A stretch of DNA of 32,347 nt from an uncultured Bacteroidota bacterium (GTDB lineage: Bacteria; Bacteroidota; Bacteroidia; Chitinophagales; Saprospiraceae), in NCBI GenBank assembly GCA_902609095.1, contig CACLQQ010000031.1, forward strand, positions 1 to 32,347, read 5' to 3'. Position numbers and translations under genes: made by a program. The notes beneath the pieces are model-generated. The model had not been told where the DNA came from and made no database searches. It saw only the letters and a list, made by a program, of their open reading frames with translations. Below are positions 19,089-27,391 of the stretch, piece by piece; the first letter of the stretch is position 1; each line of letters starts with the position of its first letter.

Positions 19089-19517
19089 TTGATTGAAAAC
19101 TTTACTTGTCCCATGTATATTTTACATCACCGCCTTACTGCAGATTTGTTTGATGATGAATTGGTTATAGCCAATTTAGATACTGGTCTGTATTATACTT
19201 TATCAGGATCGATCATTGAGATTTTAAATCAATTGCCTATCGAAAATATAATTGAAATCGAAAAACTCATTCTATCCCTATATCCCGATGCTGATATCAC
19301 AAACTTCAAATCGGTGTTCACTAGATTATTAGAGGAACAACTAATTGTCAATGTGGATAAGATAGAAGCTGATCAACCTAAATGGAATTATAATACTAAA
19401 TCCAGTTATCAAAATTCAGTCCTGAATAAGTATGCTGACATGCAAGACTTATTGATATTAGACCCAGTACATGAAATTGATGAAGAAGGATGGCCCGTTG
19501 TAGAATCAAGTAGTTAA
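19089..19517 (+). CDS. PqqD-family protein with conserved-looking acidic C-terminal tail
   Basis: 142 codons from TTG 19089, or 134 from ATG 19113. The ATG gives MYILHHRLTADLFDDELVIA, closer to the usual PqqD opening, and I slightly prefer it. Residues up to about 95 form a PqqD-like winged-helix fold (DDELVIANLDTGLYYTLSGS, then an SVFTRLLEEQLIV helix), the fold that binds leader peptides in RiPP pathways. After a linker comes a tail, KYADMQDLLILDPVHEIDE, EGWPVV and three terminal serines after Glu. I recall similar DLLLLDPIHEVDE-GWP tails on PqqD-like proteins in other phyla. The gene is lesion-free and is followed after 3 nt by the kinase-like gene. Its tail could be a substrate of the neighbours (see findings); this is inference. 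Confidence 0.8.
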   Translation: MIENFTCPMYILHHRLTADLFDDELVIANLDTGLYYTLSGSIIEILNQLPIENIIEIEKLILSLYPDADITNFKSVFTRLLEEQLIVNVDKIEADQPKWNYNTKSSYQNSVLNKYADMQDLLILDPVHEIDEEGWPVVESSS

Positions 19518-19520
19518 ACA

Positions 19521-20564
19521 TTGTTTTCATTATTAAACTATTTCGAATACCTACTAGAAATAGGTATTAATAATTGTATCTCTTCTGAAGCTCGCATCAT
19601 AGCTGATAGATATGTACATCTTCATTCTAACAATGATGAATTAAAAGCGAAAATGTTAGTAGCTCTGGAGCATCTTAAGGTCTCACATTCTGCTCAAAAG
19701 GATCTCGATATATATTATCTTATCGATGAAGGCCTACCCAATGGAGTTAAAGCACCAGATTTCACACAATTAGAGTTCAACTCTCAAGGATATTGTGAGG
19801 AATTAGAAAATGGTTCGTATAGTATCTTTTTTCAACCATGGCTAAAACAATTATTCATTTATTCATACGACCAAAAAATTGGTATTTATTGGGCGAAGTC
19901 CATTGAGGACATTCCTTGGTGGGATACCACCTTTCCATTTAGAATTATATTCCATTGGTGGACTAGGGATTTACCCTGTCAATTACTTCACAGCGGAGCA
20001 ATTTTAGATCAATATAATCAGTGTTGGCTAATTACAGGTCCAAGCGGCGCAGGTAAATCCAGTACAACCATTTCCCTGACTCTTGAAGGGAATAAATATA
20101 TCGGGGATGACTATGTATGGATTGAGAAAAACAACGAAAACTATAAAGTCTACAGCTTGTATCAAACGGCCAAGCTTAATGTAGATAATTATAATCTAAG
20201 GTTTAGCCATTTAAGAAGTTATGTGTCTAATTACTCAATGTTAGCAAAGCAAAAGGCCATAATAATGATGTGGGAGTCTTTTCCGGAATCTGTTGAAAAA
20301 GTGGGAGACTTAAAGGGAATCCTTGTCCCCCATTTAACAATAGATAAAAAAAGTATGATTAAAGAAGCATCTAAATCAACAACTCTGATAAGCATGGCAG
20401 CCACTACTTTACATCACCTACCACATAATCGACAACATTCATTTCAAAAGTTTAAACAACTCACCAACTATTCAGCTTGTTATGACTACTTAATTAAAAC
20501 GGATGATTTCTCGTACATCAAAGAATTTGACACTTTTTCATTATTAAATCAGAATAATGGTTAG
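19521..20564 (+). CDS. HPr-kinase-like serine kinase
   Basis: 347 codons; the only start near the beginning is TTG 19521, the next in-frame ATG being about 43 codons in. The N-terminal 150 residues are aromatic-rich and typical of stand-alone HprK-like proteins in biosynthetic clusters. Walker A is GPSGAGKSST at residues 173-182 and a GDD motif at 195-197 (YIGDDYVWIE) matches the HprK pattern of a short gap before the acidic motif. The C-terminal third has HHLPHNRQHSFQKF. Related kinases in paeninodin-type lasso clusters phosphorylate a C-terminal serine of the precursor. Here it follows the PqqD-like gene by 3 nt and its stop overlaps the start of the next gene by 8 nt, so all three are coupled. 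No lesion. Confidence 0.8.
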   Translation: MFSLLNYFEYLLEIGINNCISSEARIIADRYVHLHSNNDELKAKMLVALEHLKVSHSAQKDLDIYYLIDEGLPNGVKAPDFTQLEFNSQGYCEELENGSYSIFFQPWLKQLFIYSYDQKIGIYWAKSIEDIPWWDTTFPFRIIFHWWTRDLPCQLLHSGAILDQYNQCWLITGPSGAGKSSTTISLTLEGNKYIGDDYVWIEKNNENYKVYSLYQTAKLNVDNYNLRFSHLRSYVSNYSMLAKQKAIIMMWESFPESVEKVGDLKGILVPHLTIDKKSMIKEASKSTTLISMAATTLHHLPHNRQHSFQKFKQLTNYSACYDYLIKTDDFSYIKEFDTFSLLNQNNG

Positions 20565-21897
20565 TATTATAATTCCATATTATAATGCTTCCGCCACAAT
20601 AGGAAGAGCATTACGGAGTATTGTTAAACAATCAGCTTTTCTATACAGTTCAATCCTTTATGAAATCATAATCACAGATGATGGTTCAAATGAAAATGAG
20701 ACAGATAAACTAAAAGGCCTTAAAAAAGACTATTCTTTTAAACTAATTACTTCATTAGAAAATCGTGGACCCTCCCATGCAAGAAATCAGGCAATTAAAA
20801 ATGCAAACGGAGAATTTATAGCATTTTTAGATGCTGACGATGAATGGCCATTGGACAAAATAAATTCACAGCTCTTACATATTGAAAAGTATAATTTAGA
20901 CATCTCAGGAGGTAGAATAAAATATTTGTTTGAACACATAGACCGAGAAAAAATAGATTTAGATAATCAAGATACGATGACTCATATCCATTTGGGCGCA
21001 TTACTAATTCGTGGTAAAGTATTTGAATCGGATACACTATTTGACGAAGAGTTAAGGTTCAGCGAAGATTGGGATTGGTGGTTAAGGATGATAGAAAAAA
21101 AATATCGAATCGCAATTAGCGAAAGAGTATGTCTTCTCTATTACCGTCACCCCAATAATATGACAAGACATGCATCCCTAGAAGATTTCAACTGGCTTAA
21201 GGTGTTTCATAAGTCATTAAAGAGGAGAAAGAGCCAAATGGTGCTTCCACAAGTCAATGATTTCAGAACTGAGATTGCTAAACCGCTAATAAGTATCATT
21301 TGTCCAATTTCTAAAGGACTGAAAAGCTTAAAACAGATAATTTCCAAAATTCAATACCAGTCCTACAATGAAATTGAACTTGTTCTAATACACAATGAGT
21401 CCTTAGGTATAGTTGAAAAACAAACTAAGAATATCACTTTTCCCGTAATTCATATTCATCGGGGATCAACGAGTAAAGTAAATGCTTTAAACCTCGGAAT
21501 AAGAGCGTGTAATGGAAGCTTTGTAGTCTTTACCGATAAAAATGATGATTGGAACAAAGATAAGCTCAAGCTTCAATTGGAAGAATTAATCAAAAATCCA
21601 TACTACGGATTCATAACCATAAACCAAGAAGTAAAGGTTGATCCAAACTACCAATACCGTACTTCATTTTGTAAAAAGCAATCAAAGGGCACTATAGAAT
21701 CTTATGACATTAATTCAATCCTTTTTAGAAAACATGTTTTGTTATCTATCAATGCATTTGAAACATCATCAGATTCAATTAATAGTATGAATATTATTGA
21801 CAAGCTAAGAAGCAGACATGTAGGCGAGGGACATTTGAACAAAAAACTACAATATAAGTGGCTTAATAATAATGAAAGTGAAGTATCACACAAATAA
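20557..21897 (+). CDS. Tandem family-2 glycosyltransferase
   Basis: 446 codons from ATG 20557, overlapping the kinase gene by 8 nt. The first GT-A domain is complete: MVSIIIPYYNASATIGRALR, DDGSNE, GPSHARNQAIKNANGEF and the metal motif LDADDEW with Asp 92-95, then SEDWDWWLRM. A second GT-A-like domain begins at about residue 245 (PLISIICPISKGLKSLKQII), keeps KVNALNLGIRACNGSF, but has TDKNDDW (Asp 327) in place of the D-x-D-D motif and is shorter. The second copy may therefore be inactive or bind acceptor. No membrane helix is seen, so it acts at the cytoplasmic face on nucleotide sugars. Confidence 0.85.
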   Translation: MVSIIIPYYNASATIGRALRSIVKQSAFLYSSILYEIIITDDGSNENETDKLKGLKKDYSFKLITSLENRGPSHARNQAIKNANGEFIAFLDADDEWPLDKINSQLLHIEKYNLDISGGRIKYLFEHIDREKIDLDNQDTMTHIHLGALLIRGKVFESDTLFDEELRFSEDWDWWLRMIEKKYRIAISERVCLLYYRHPNNMTRHASLEDFNWLKVFHKSLKRRKSQMVLPQVNDFRTEIAKPLISIICPISKGLKSLKQIISKIQYQSYNEIELVLIHNESLGIVEKQTKNITFPVIHIHRGSTSKVNALNLGIRACNGSFVVFTDKNDDWNKDKLKLQLEELIKNPYYGFITINQEVKVDPNYQYRTSFCKKQSKGTIESYDINSILFRKHVLLSINAFETSSDSINSMNIIDKLRSRHVGEGHLNKKLQYKWLNNNESEVSHK

Positions 21898-21940
21898 TCA
21901 GTGTCATCTAAATATAAGTTCGAGCCATCAAAAATATTAA

Positions 21941-22612
21941 ATGAGCAAAGTTGATATTATTATAACGGTTTATAATGGAGAGAAATTCATTAAACAGTGC
22001 CTCAATTCTATATTAAACCAGAATTCTAATGATTTGAACATAATTATGGTTAATGATGGTAGCTTAGATGACTCACTATCACTAATTAACAACTTTGACT
22101 TCGGAATTTTAAAGACTCAAATACTAAATCAGCAAAATGAAGGAGTTGCTTCGGCTCTGAACCGAGCACTTGAATTGGTCAGATCCGACTTTGTAGCATT
22201 TATAGATCCGGACGACATCTGGGAAGTTGGCAAAATTCAAAAGCAAGTTGAATACTTAAAGAGTCATGAAGAGATAGACGCGACATTCACACTAATTCAA
22301 GAATTTACTGATATCTCAGCTATAATAGCGAAGGCAAGAACTAAACCAATACCAGGTTTATGTAAGACCACATTTTTGGGTCGAAAGACTGCAGTAGAGC
22401 AAGTGGGCTTGTTTGATGAATCGTTACCTACAGGCGACTTCATTGATTGGATGCTTAGATTTAATATGGCTGGATTTAATTATCATATCATCCCTGAGGT
22501 ATTAGCCTACAGAAGGGTCCACAATGAGAACCTTTCCTTAAAAAATGACAGAGAAGGTTACTTAAAGCTCATTCATCATCATCTAAAGAGAAGAAGGCTT
22601 GACAAAAAATGA
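21941..22612 (+). CDS. Family-2 glycosyltransferase
   Basis: 223 codons from ATG 21941. A compact GT-A enzyme: MSKVDIIITVYNGEKFIKQ, VNDGSLDD, NEGVASALNRALELV, metal motif FIDPDDIW, then GDFIDWMLRFNMAGF and YRRVHNENLSL, the end typical of short GT2 proteins that glycosylate lipid- or peptide-linked acceptors. 43 nt separate it from the tandem glycosyltransferase, and it overlaps the next gene by 14 nt. The strand, spacing and lack of lesions place it in the same operon. Confidence 0.85.
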   Translation: MSKVDIIITVYNGEKFIKQCLNSILNQNSNDLNIIMVNDGSLDDSLSLINNFDFGILKTQILNQQNEGVASALNRALELVRSDFVAFIDPDDIWEVGKIQKQVEYLKSHEEIDATFTLIQEFTDISAIIAKARTKPIPGLCKTTFLGRKTAVEQVGLFDESLPTGDFIDWMLRFNMAGFNYHIIPEVLAYRRVHNENLSLKNDREGYLKLIHHHLKRRRLDKK

Positions 22613-23681
22613 AATCACTAAATGCGACCAATTAGTTCTTAAAGCCTGTCTTTCTAAGGATCCTATATTATTAGAAAAGACTATTAGAGAATGGGATACA
22701 CTTATCAATATCGATGATCTCTCTTTCAGGAGTATGCGCTTGTGTCCCATGTTACTTTATAAGCTTAACATGTTTGATATTCAGTCATTATATCATAAGA
22801 GGCTAACAGTCTTGTATAGGTTTTGGTGGGTAAAGAGTAAGCTTATCCATGATAATATTAATTCTGTCTGTAAACTGCTGAATTACCACAATATTAAGCC
22901 AGTGATCCTAAAAGGTGGAAGTGTAAGTCAATATTATCCTAAACCAGAATTAAGAACAATGTCTGATATTGATCTTATGGTTCCTTTTATTAATCTTGAA
23001 GAGAGCCTTAATCTCCTTGAATCATTAGGGTACAAAATCATTAACTCTGATAAAAATCTTATCAAGAGGCTTAGATCCTTTTTTTACTACTTCCATGAAC
23101 CTGTGCAACTGAAAAATAATAAGTTAGACGTAGAAATCGATCTACATTGGTCAGGAGGTACACTTCTTTCAAAGGATCATGGTAATTCACTTTATAAAAG
23201 AACAATAGATGCAGAAAAAGTCAGAAACACTGGATACATACCTACATCTCATGATGAATTAGCATTAATCTTACTTCATGGTACGCTCACTAACAGTTTT
23301 GATAATTATAACTGGTTATTGGATTTACAGATTTTAAATGAGATCTTAACTGAGAAGGATTGGCAAAAGGCGTACGAAATTTCAATAAAAGAAAAAAAGG
23401 AAGACTATTTCATCTATGGACTCAATCAATTGAAAGAAAACGGAATTAATGTTCCATTCGAAATCCCTGAGACTCGAGTAAGCCAACCAAAATTTACCAC
23501 CCCTCTAAAAAAAGTAAAGGAAAGCCGCATTCGTCATTACTGGATAGCCATAAAGAATTCAGTTATCATAATTAGGAACTTATTCCCGCATGAGAATGGT
23601 TTGCAGAAAATAGTGAGGATACTTCAGTTCTTTCTATTCAATCTTCTCAAAGGATACTACATCAAGAAAGTGAGTAGGTAG
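22599..23681 (+). CDS. Nucleotidyltransferase family protein (NTP_transf_5, PF14907 type)
   Basis: 360 codons from TTG 22599; an in-frame stop at 22584-22586 and no ATG before codon about 45 make TTG the likely start. The nucleotidyltransferase signature is VILKGGSVSQYY at about 102-113 followed by MSDIDLMV, with the metal Asp pair at 123 and 125, and a third acid in VEIDLHWSG. A basic, aromatic C-terminus (RILQFFLFNLLKGYYIKK) may touch membrane or acceptor. Members of this family occur beside lasso-peptide and capsule genes; the reaction is not established. Last gene of the operon, followed by a strong stem-loop. No lesion. Confidence 0.8.
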   Translation: MTKNEITKCDQLVLKACLSKDPILLEKTIREWDTLINIDDLSFRSMRLCPMLLYKLNMFDIQSLYHKRLTVLYRFWWVKSKLIHDNINSVCKLLNYHNIKPVILKGGSVSQYYPKPELRTMSDIDLMVPFINLEESLNLLESLGYKIINSDKNLIKRLRSFFYYFHEPVQLKNNKLDVEIDLHWSGGTLLSKDHGNSLYKRTIDAEKVRNTGYIPTSHDELALILLHGTLTNSFDNYNWLLDLQILNEILTEKDWQKAYEISIKEKKEDYFIYGLNQLKENGINVPFEIPETRVSQPKFTTPLKKVKESRIRHYWIAIKNSVIIIRNLFPHENGLQKIVRILQFFLFNLLKGYYIKKVSR

Positions 23682-23724
23682 TTTGTTCCGTGTTATTCAA
23701 AACCATCATTATTTTCATAAAAAA

Positions 23725-23783
23725 TGTACGTCTCAGAGTGAGCTACAGGACCCTTGGATTTAATACCCACTCTGAGCTGTACA
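23725..23783. terminator. Bidirectional stem-loop between convergent genes
   Basis: 16-nt arms TGTACGTCTCAGAGTG (23725-23740) and CACTCTGAGCTGTACA (23768-23783) pair with two mismatches around a 27-nt loop. An A run precedes it and a T-rich stretch follows. It lies between the end of the plus-strand cluster and the end of the minus-strand TolQ-like gene, so it can end transcription from both sides. Confidence 0.7.
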
Positions 23784-23798
23784 ATTATTTTAAGTAAA

Positions 23799-24122
23799 CT
23801 AAGCACTCCTTAGCTTTAATAATACACTTGCCATGATTGACAGGAGATAGATCACCAATCCATATATGGTGGTGATCATTGAAACCTTAAGTCCACCCTA
23901 AAATATTTTGGGAGCTACTCCTTCTACTTGTTCAAAAACTGAAAAAGCATTGTAAAACCCGATCAAATGAAATAGAATCCCCATCATAAATGCGAATAGT
24001 CCTATAGATCTTAGATGGTCTACATTCGTGAGAAAACGATCAGGATTCTGAGAATTTCTGAAACTATAACATCGGAAGATCCAAAAGACAACAACAACTA
24101 ATAAAAGTGTAAGAATAATCAT
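23799..24122 (-). pseudogene. MotA/TolQ/ExbB-type proton channel protein, one nonsense codon
   Basis: 108 codons from ATG 24122 to TAG 23799-23801. Three hydrophobic segments: IILTLLLVVVVFWIF, LFAFMMGILFHLIGFYNAF and, after a TAG at 23898-23900, GGLKVSMITTIYGLVIYLLS. The GGLKVSM-TT-YGL block is the conserved pore-lining part of the MotA/TolQ/ExbB family, so the stop removes an essential helix. It is short for the family (usually about 200 residues), as are some Bacteroidota members. No partner TolR or ExbD gene is beside it. The single lesion suggests recent loss; a strain without the stop may exist. Confidence 0.75.
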
Positions 24123-24317
24123 GTTCAACCTACCTGCGGATTTCAATAGATTACAATATTCATTTTAAACATATTTTGATGGCTCCAATGTAGCTGTCAG
24201 AGCATCTTCCATACAAGGTCATATCCATACCTAAAACTGCTGTTTGTCGATGATTCTTCAATGTTAGCGTATTTCTATAAATCACAGATGTAAATTGTTC
24301 TTGCTATTGTACATAAG

Positions 24318-25067
24318 ATGCAAAACTATAAGTCACACACATTCGATTGGTTACTGATCATGTCGATCTTTATTGTATTCATAGGTAACTCCTGGTCCAA
24401 CTATGGTTATGCGAGCTTTTTTGTTTTGGCAATGGCCCTATGAGTAATGGTAACTACCTATTATTTCAATTTCTACTTAGTTCCAGGCTATTATATGCTC
24501 AAGCGACACTTCAGCTTTATACTCTATAGCTTCGACACAATTATCCTGTCGCTATATTTTCAAGTTGCTGTAGTTCTGATGGCATTCATCTATATAAGTG
24601 ATTATAAGCTGCACAACTTACCTCCTAATGCTTCAGATGTATTGCTGATCGGTATGATCTTCTACTTTGTAATCTTATTAGGCTCATTTACACTGCTCAT
24701 ACAACAGATACAGGATAAGCAAAATAAGATAGAAGAGTTAGAGTCTCAACAGGCTAAATATAAGATTGAGTCGATAGTGGTTCGATCCAATCGAAAGTCT
24801 GTTGAGATAAGAATTAATGATATCCGATATATCGAGAGTTGGTCAGATTATATACTCATACACACAGGAAATGCAACGGAGAAGACTAAAGAGCGCATAA
24901 GCGCAATTCAAAATAAGCTTCCTCCCACGCTTATTAGAATACATCGTTCATTCATTGCAACTAAGAATTATAAAGAGTCATACTCCTACTCAGCAGTATT
25001 GATTGAAGATCAAGAGCTGACCATTTGTAGAAGCTATAAGAAAAAAGTCAAGGCTCTTATTTTATAG
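24318..25067 (+). pseudogene. LytTR-domain membrane regulator, one nonsense codon
   Basis: 250 codons from ATG 24318. Membrane helices (WLLIMSIFIVFIG, then a TGA at 24441-24443 in the second helix, then the TTYYFNFYLVPGYY block, VAVVLMAFIYI, LIGMIFYFVILLGSF), a coiled linker (IQDKQNKIEELESQQ) and a C-terminal LytTR DNA-binding domain (EIRINDIRYIESWSDYILIH, then TLIRIHRSFIATKNY). It resembles membrane-bound LytTR regulators of Bacteroidota. Only one lesion; the frame from 24447 is intact and would keep most helices and the DNA-binding domain. It lies 72 nt upstream of the S9 peptidase-sulfatase pair, which it may have regulated. Confidence 0.85.
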
Positions 25068-25139
25068 TGTTAATCCAGTATCCTTTGTTTTTTACTTTAT
25101 TTTGGAGCTAAATGTATATCAACATTCAAATCCTGTATT

Positions 25140-27389
25140 ATGTCAGATTATAAGATAATTCTAATCATAGTTAACTTATTCATATTCACCTTGGCCTTTG
25201 GTCAGTCTGATATAGACTCTTCACTCCTAACCATAGATCGTTTGTACGCTTCTTCAGAGTTCAGGCAAGAACGCATGCAACCAATTCAGTGGACTGATGA
25301 AGGCGATTCATACGTAATCATAGAGTTTAATGATGGACAAAATGAACTCATCAAATATCAGACAGCTTCACAAAATAAGTCAACATACCTATCCAAAGAA
25401 CAACTCACTCCTGATGATCAAAATGAAGCCCTAAGAGTTAGTTCATTTAGTTTATCTGATGACACCTCCAAGGCGCTCATTTTCACTAATACAAGCAGAG
25501 TATGGCGTACCAATACTAAAGGGGATTATTGGGTATACGACTTCAGTACCGACAAACTGAATCAATTGGGTCAATCCTTTCCATCATCTTCCTTGATGTT
25601 CGCTAAGTTTTCATCAGATAATAGATATGTAGCGTATGTGCAAGAATTCAATATATACATAGAAGAGTTCGCCACAGGTATCGTAACGCAACTAACTCAT
25701 GATGGTAATCGAGATATTATCAATGGAACATTTGATTGGGTTTATGAGGAAGAATTTGGTTGTAGAGATGGATTTCGCTGGAACCCTGAGGGAGATAAAA
25801 TTGCATACTGGCAACTTAATGCTTCAGACATCAAGACATTTTATATGATCAACACGACCGACTCTATCTACTCTCAGCTGATACCACTGCAATACCCAAA
25901 GGTTGGAGAGAACCCCTCTTCCTGTAAAGTGCTGTATGTCGATGTGAACTCTAAATCAATTAAGAATATCGAGATCCCAGGAGATCCATATCAAAACTAT
26001 ATACCTGCAATCCAATGGATTAGTGGAGAGGAATTGTTAATCCAACAGTTAAATCGGAAACAGAATCATCTGAAGGTATGGTACCATAATGTTGCTTCTG
26101 ACGCACTCAAAGTGGTTTATGAGGAACGAGAAGATACATGGGTAGACATGAGCTATCCTGATGCTACGGCCAGTAATTGGGGACTTAATGACTTAGTCAT
26201 AATTGATAATGACAAATCATTCCTAAGAATGACGGAAAATGATGCCTACAGACATGTATATAAAATTAATATCAGCACTGGAGCCAAGACACTCTTGACT
26301 CCAGGAGATTATGATGTTGCATCCTGGTCAGTGGCAACAGACGAAAGGTTGTTTTATATAGCATCACCAGATAATCCCACTCAGCGTTACCTGTACCAAG
26401 TCGATCTGATGGGAAGAGGAGAAACAAAAAGACTCACTCCAGAATCCTATCTTGGACTAAATCGTTACAATATATCTCCTAATGGAGCTTATGCGTGGCA
26501 TAGTCACTCAAACACCCTTGCTCCTAATACAGTTAGATTAGTGGAATTACCATCCCATAATATTATCAGTGAGATTGTCACCAATTCTGCATATAAGGAT
26601 AAATTGACCGATATCATGATGCCATCTGTGGAATATCACACCATCTCAACGATGGATGACGTCACTATGGATGCCCGGATGATTAAACCTTACAACTTCG
26701 ATCCATCACAGAAATACCCAGTGATCTTTCATGTCTATGGAGAACCATGGGGTGCCGTAGCTAATGATCAATTCATAGGTTTATGGCATGTTCTGCTATC
26801 GCAGCAAGGATTTGTAATCATCAGTATAGATAATCGCGGAACACCAACTCTCAAAGGTTCTGCATGGAGAAAGAGTATCTATAGAAATATTGGAAGAATT
26901 AATGCTCAGGATCAAGGCAAAGCGGCTCAAGAAATATTGAAACTACCCTATCTCGATGAATCCAGAGTTGGTGTCTATGGTTGGAGTGGTGGTGGATCAA
27001 TGACACTCAATTTATTGTTTCAGTTTCCAGACGTATACCACGTCGGAATATCTGGAGCACCCGTAGCTTATCAGCTATACTATGATAATATTTATCAGGA
27101 GCGATATATGGGTCTCCCTCAAGAAAATGTTGAAGACTTCATCGCAGGATCTCCAGTGACTCATGCTCATAACTTGAAAGGCAAGTTATTACTTGTTCAT
27201 GGTACGGGAGATGATAACGTACATTATCAGAACAGTGAACGCCTTATCAATGAACTGATAAAACATAATAAGCAGTTTGACTTCATGCCCTATCCTAATC
27301 GATCACATGGAGCTTACGAAGGAGCGAATACGGTTAGACATAAGCAACAATTGATGTACAACTACTTCATGGAGCATCTAAAGAATTAA
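25140..27389 (+). CDS. S9B family peptidase (dipeptidyl-peptidase IV-like), secreted
   Basis: 749 codons from ATG 25140, no lesion. Signal peptide (IILIIVNLFIFTLAFG, then QSD), an N-terminal beta-propeller of about 480 residues with the DPP4-type motif DWVYEEEFG near residue 200, and a C-terminal alpha/beta-hydrolase with nucleophile Ser 616 in GWSGGG, the acid in HGTGDDNVHYQ (about 691-692) and His 723 in RSHGAYEG. The family removes X-Pro dipeptides from peptide N-termini; Bacteroidota use them in the periplasm or outer membrane for peptide nutrition. It is followed after 2 nt by the sulfatase gene, forming a two-gene operon. Confidence 0.92.
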   Translation: MSDYKIILIIVNLFIFTLAFGQSDIDSSLLTIDRLYASSEFRQERMQPIQWTDEGDSYVIIEFNDGQNELIKYQTASQNKSTYLSKEQLTPDDQNEALRVSSFSLSDDTSKALIFTNTSRVWRTNTKGDYWVYDFSTDKLNQLGQSFPSSSLMFAKFSSDNRYVAYVQEFNIYIEEFATGIVTQLTHDGNRDIINGTFDWVYEEEFGCRDGFRWNPEGDKIAYWQLNASDIKTFYMINTTDSIYSQLIPLQYPKVGENPSSCKVLYVDVNSKSIKNIEIPGDPYQNYIPAIQWISGEELLIQQLNRKQNHLKVWYHNVASDALKVVYEEREDTWVDMSYPDATASNWGLNDLVIIDNDKSFLRMTENDAYRHVYKINISTGAKTLLTPGDYDVASWSVATDERLFYIASPDNPTQRYLYQVDLMGRGETKRLTPESYLGLNRYNISPNGAYAWHSHSNTLAPNTVRLVELPSHNIISEIVTNSAYKDKLTDIMMPSVEYHTISTMDDVTMDARMIKPYNFDPSQKYPVIFHVYGEPWGAVANDQFIGLWHVLLSQQGFVIISIDNRGTPTLKGSAWRKSIYRNIGRINAQDQGKAAQEILKLPYLDESRVGVYGWSGGGSMTLNLLFQFPDVYHVGISGAPVAYQLYYDNIYQERYMGLPQENVEDFIAGSPVTHAHNLKGKLLLVHGTGDDNVHYQNSERLINELIKHNKQFDFMPYPNRSHGAYEGANTVRHKQQLMYNYFMEHLKN

Positions 27390-27391
27390 TT

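Noticed and set aside
19089-23681. Lasso-peptide biosynthetic cluster
   Set aside because: PqqD-like, HPr-kinase-like and nucleotidyltransferase genes occur in such clusters, but no asparagine-synthetase-like cyclase, transglutaminase-like protease, precursor or exporter is present.
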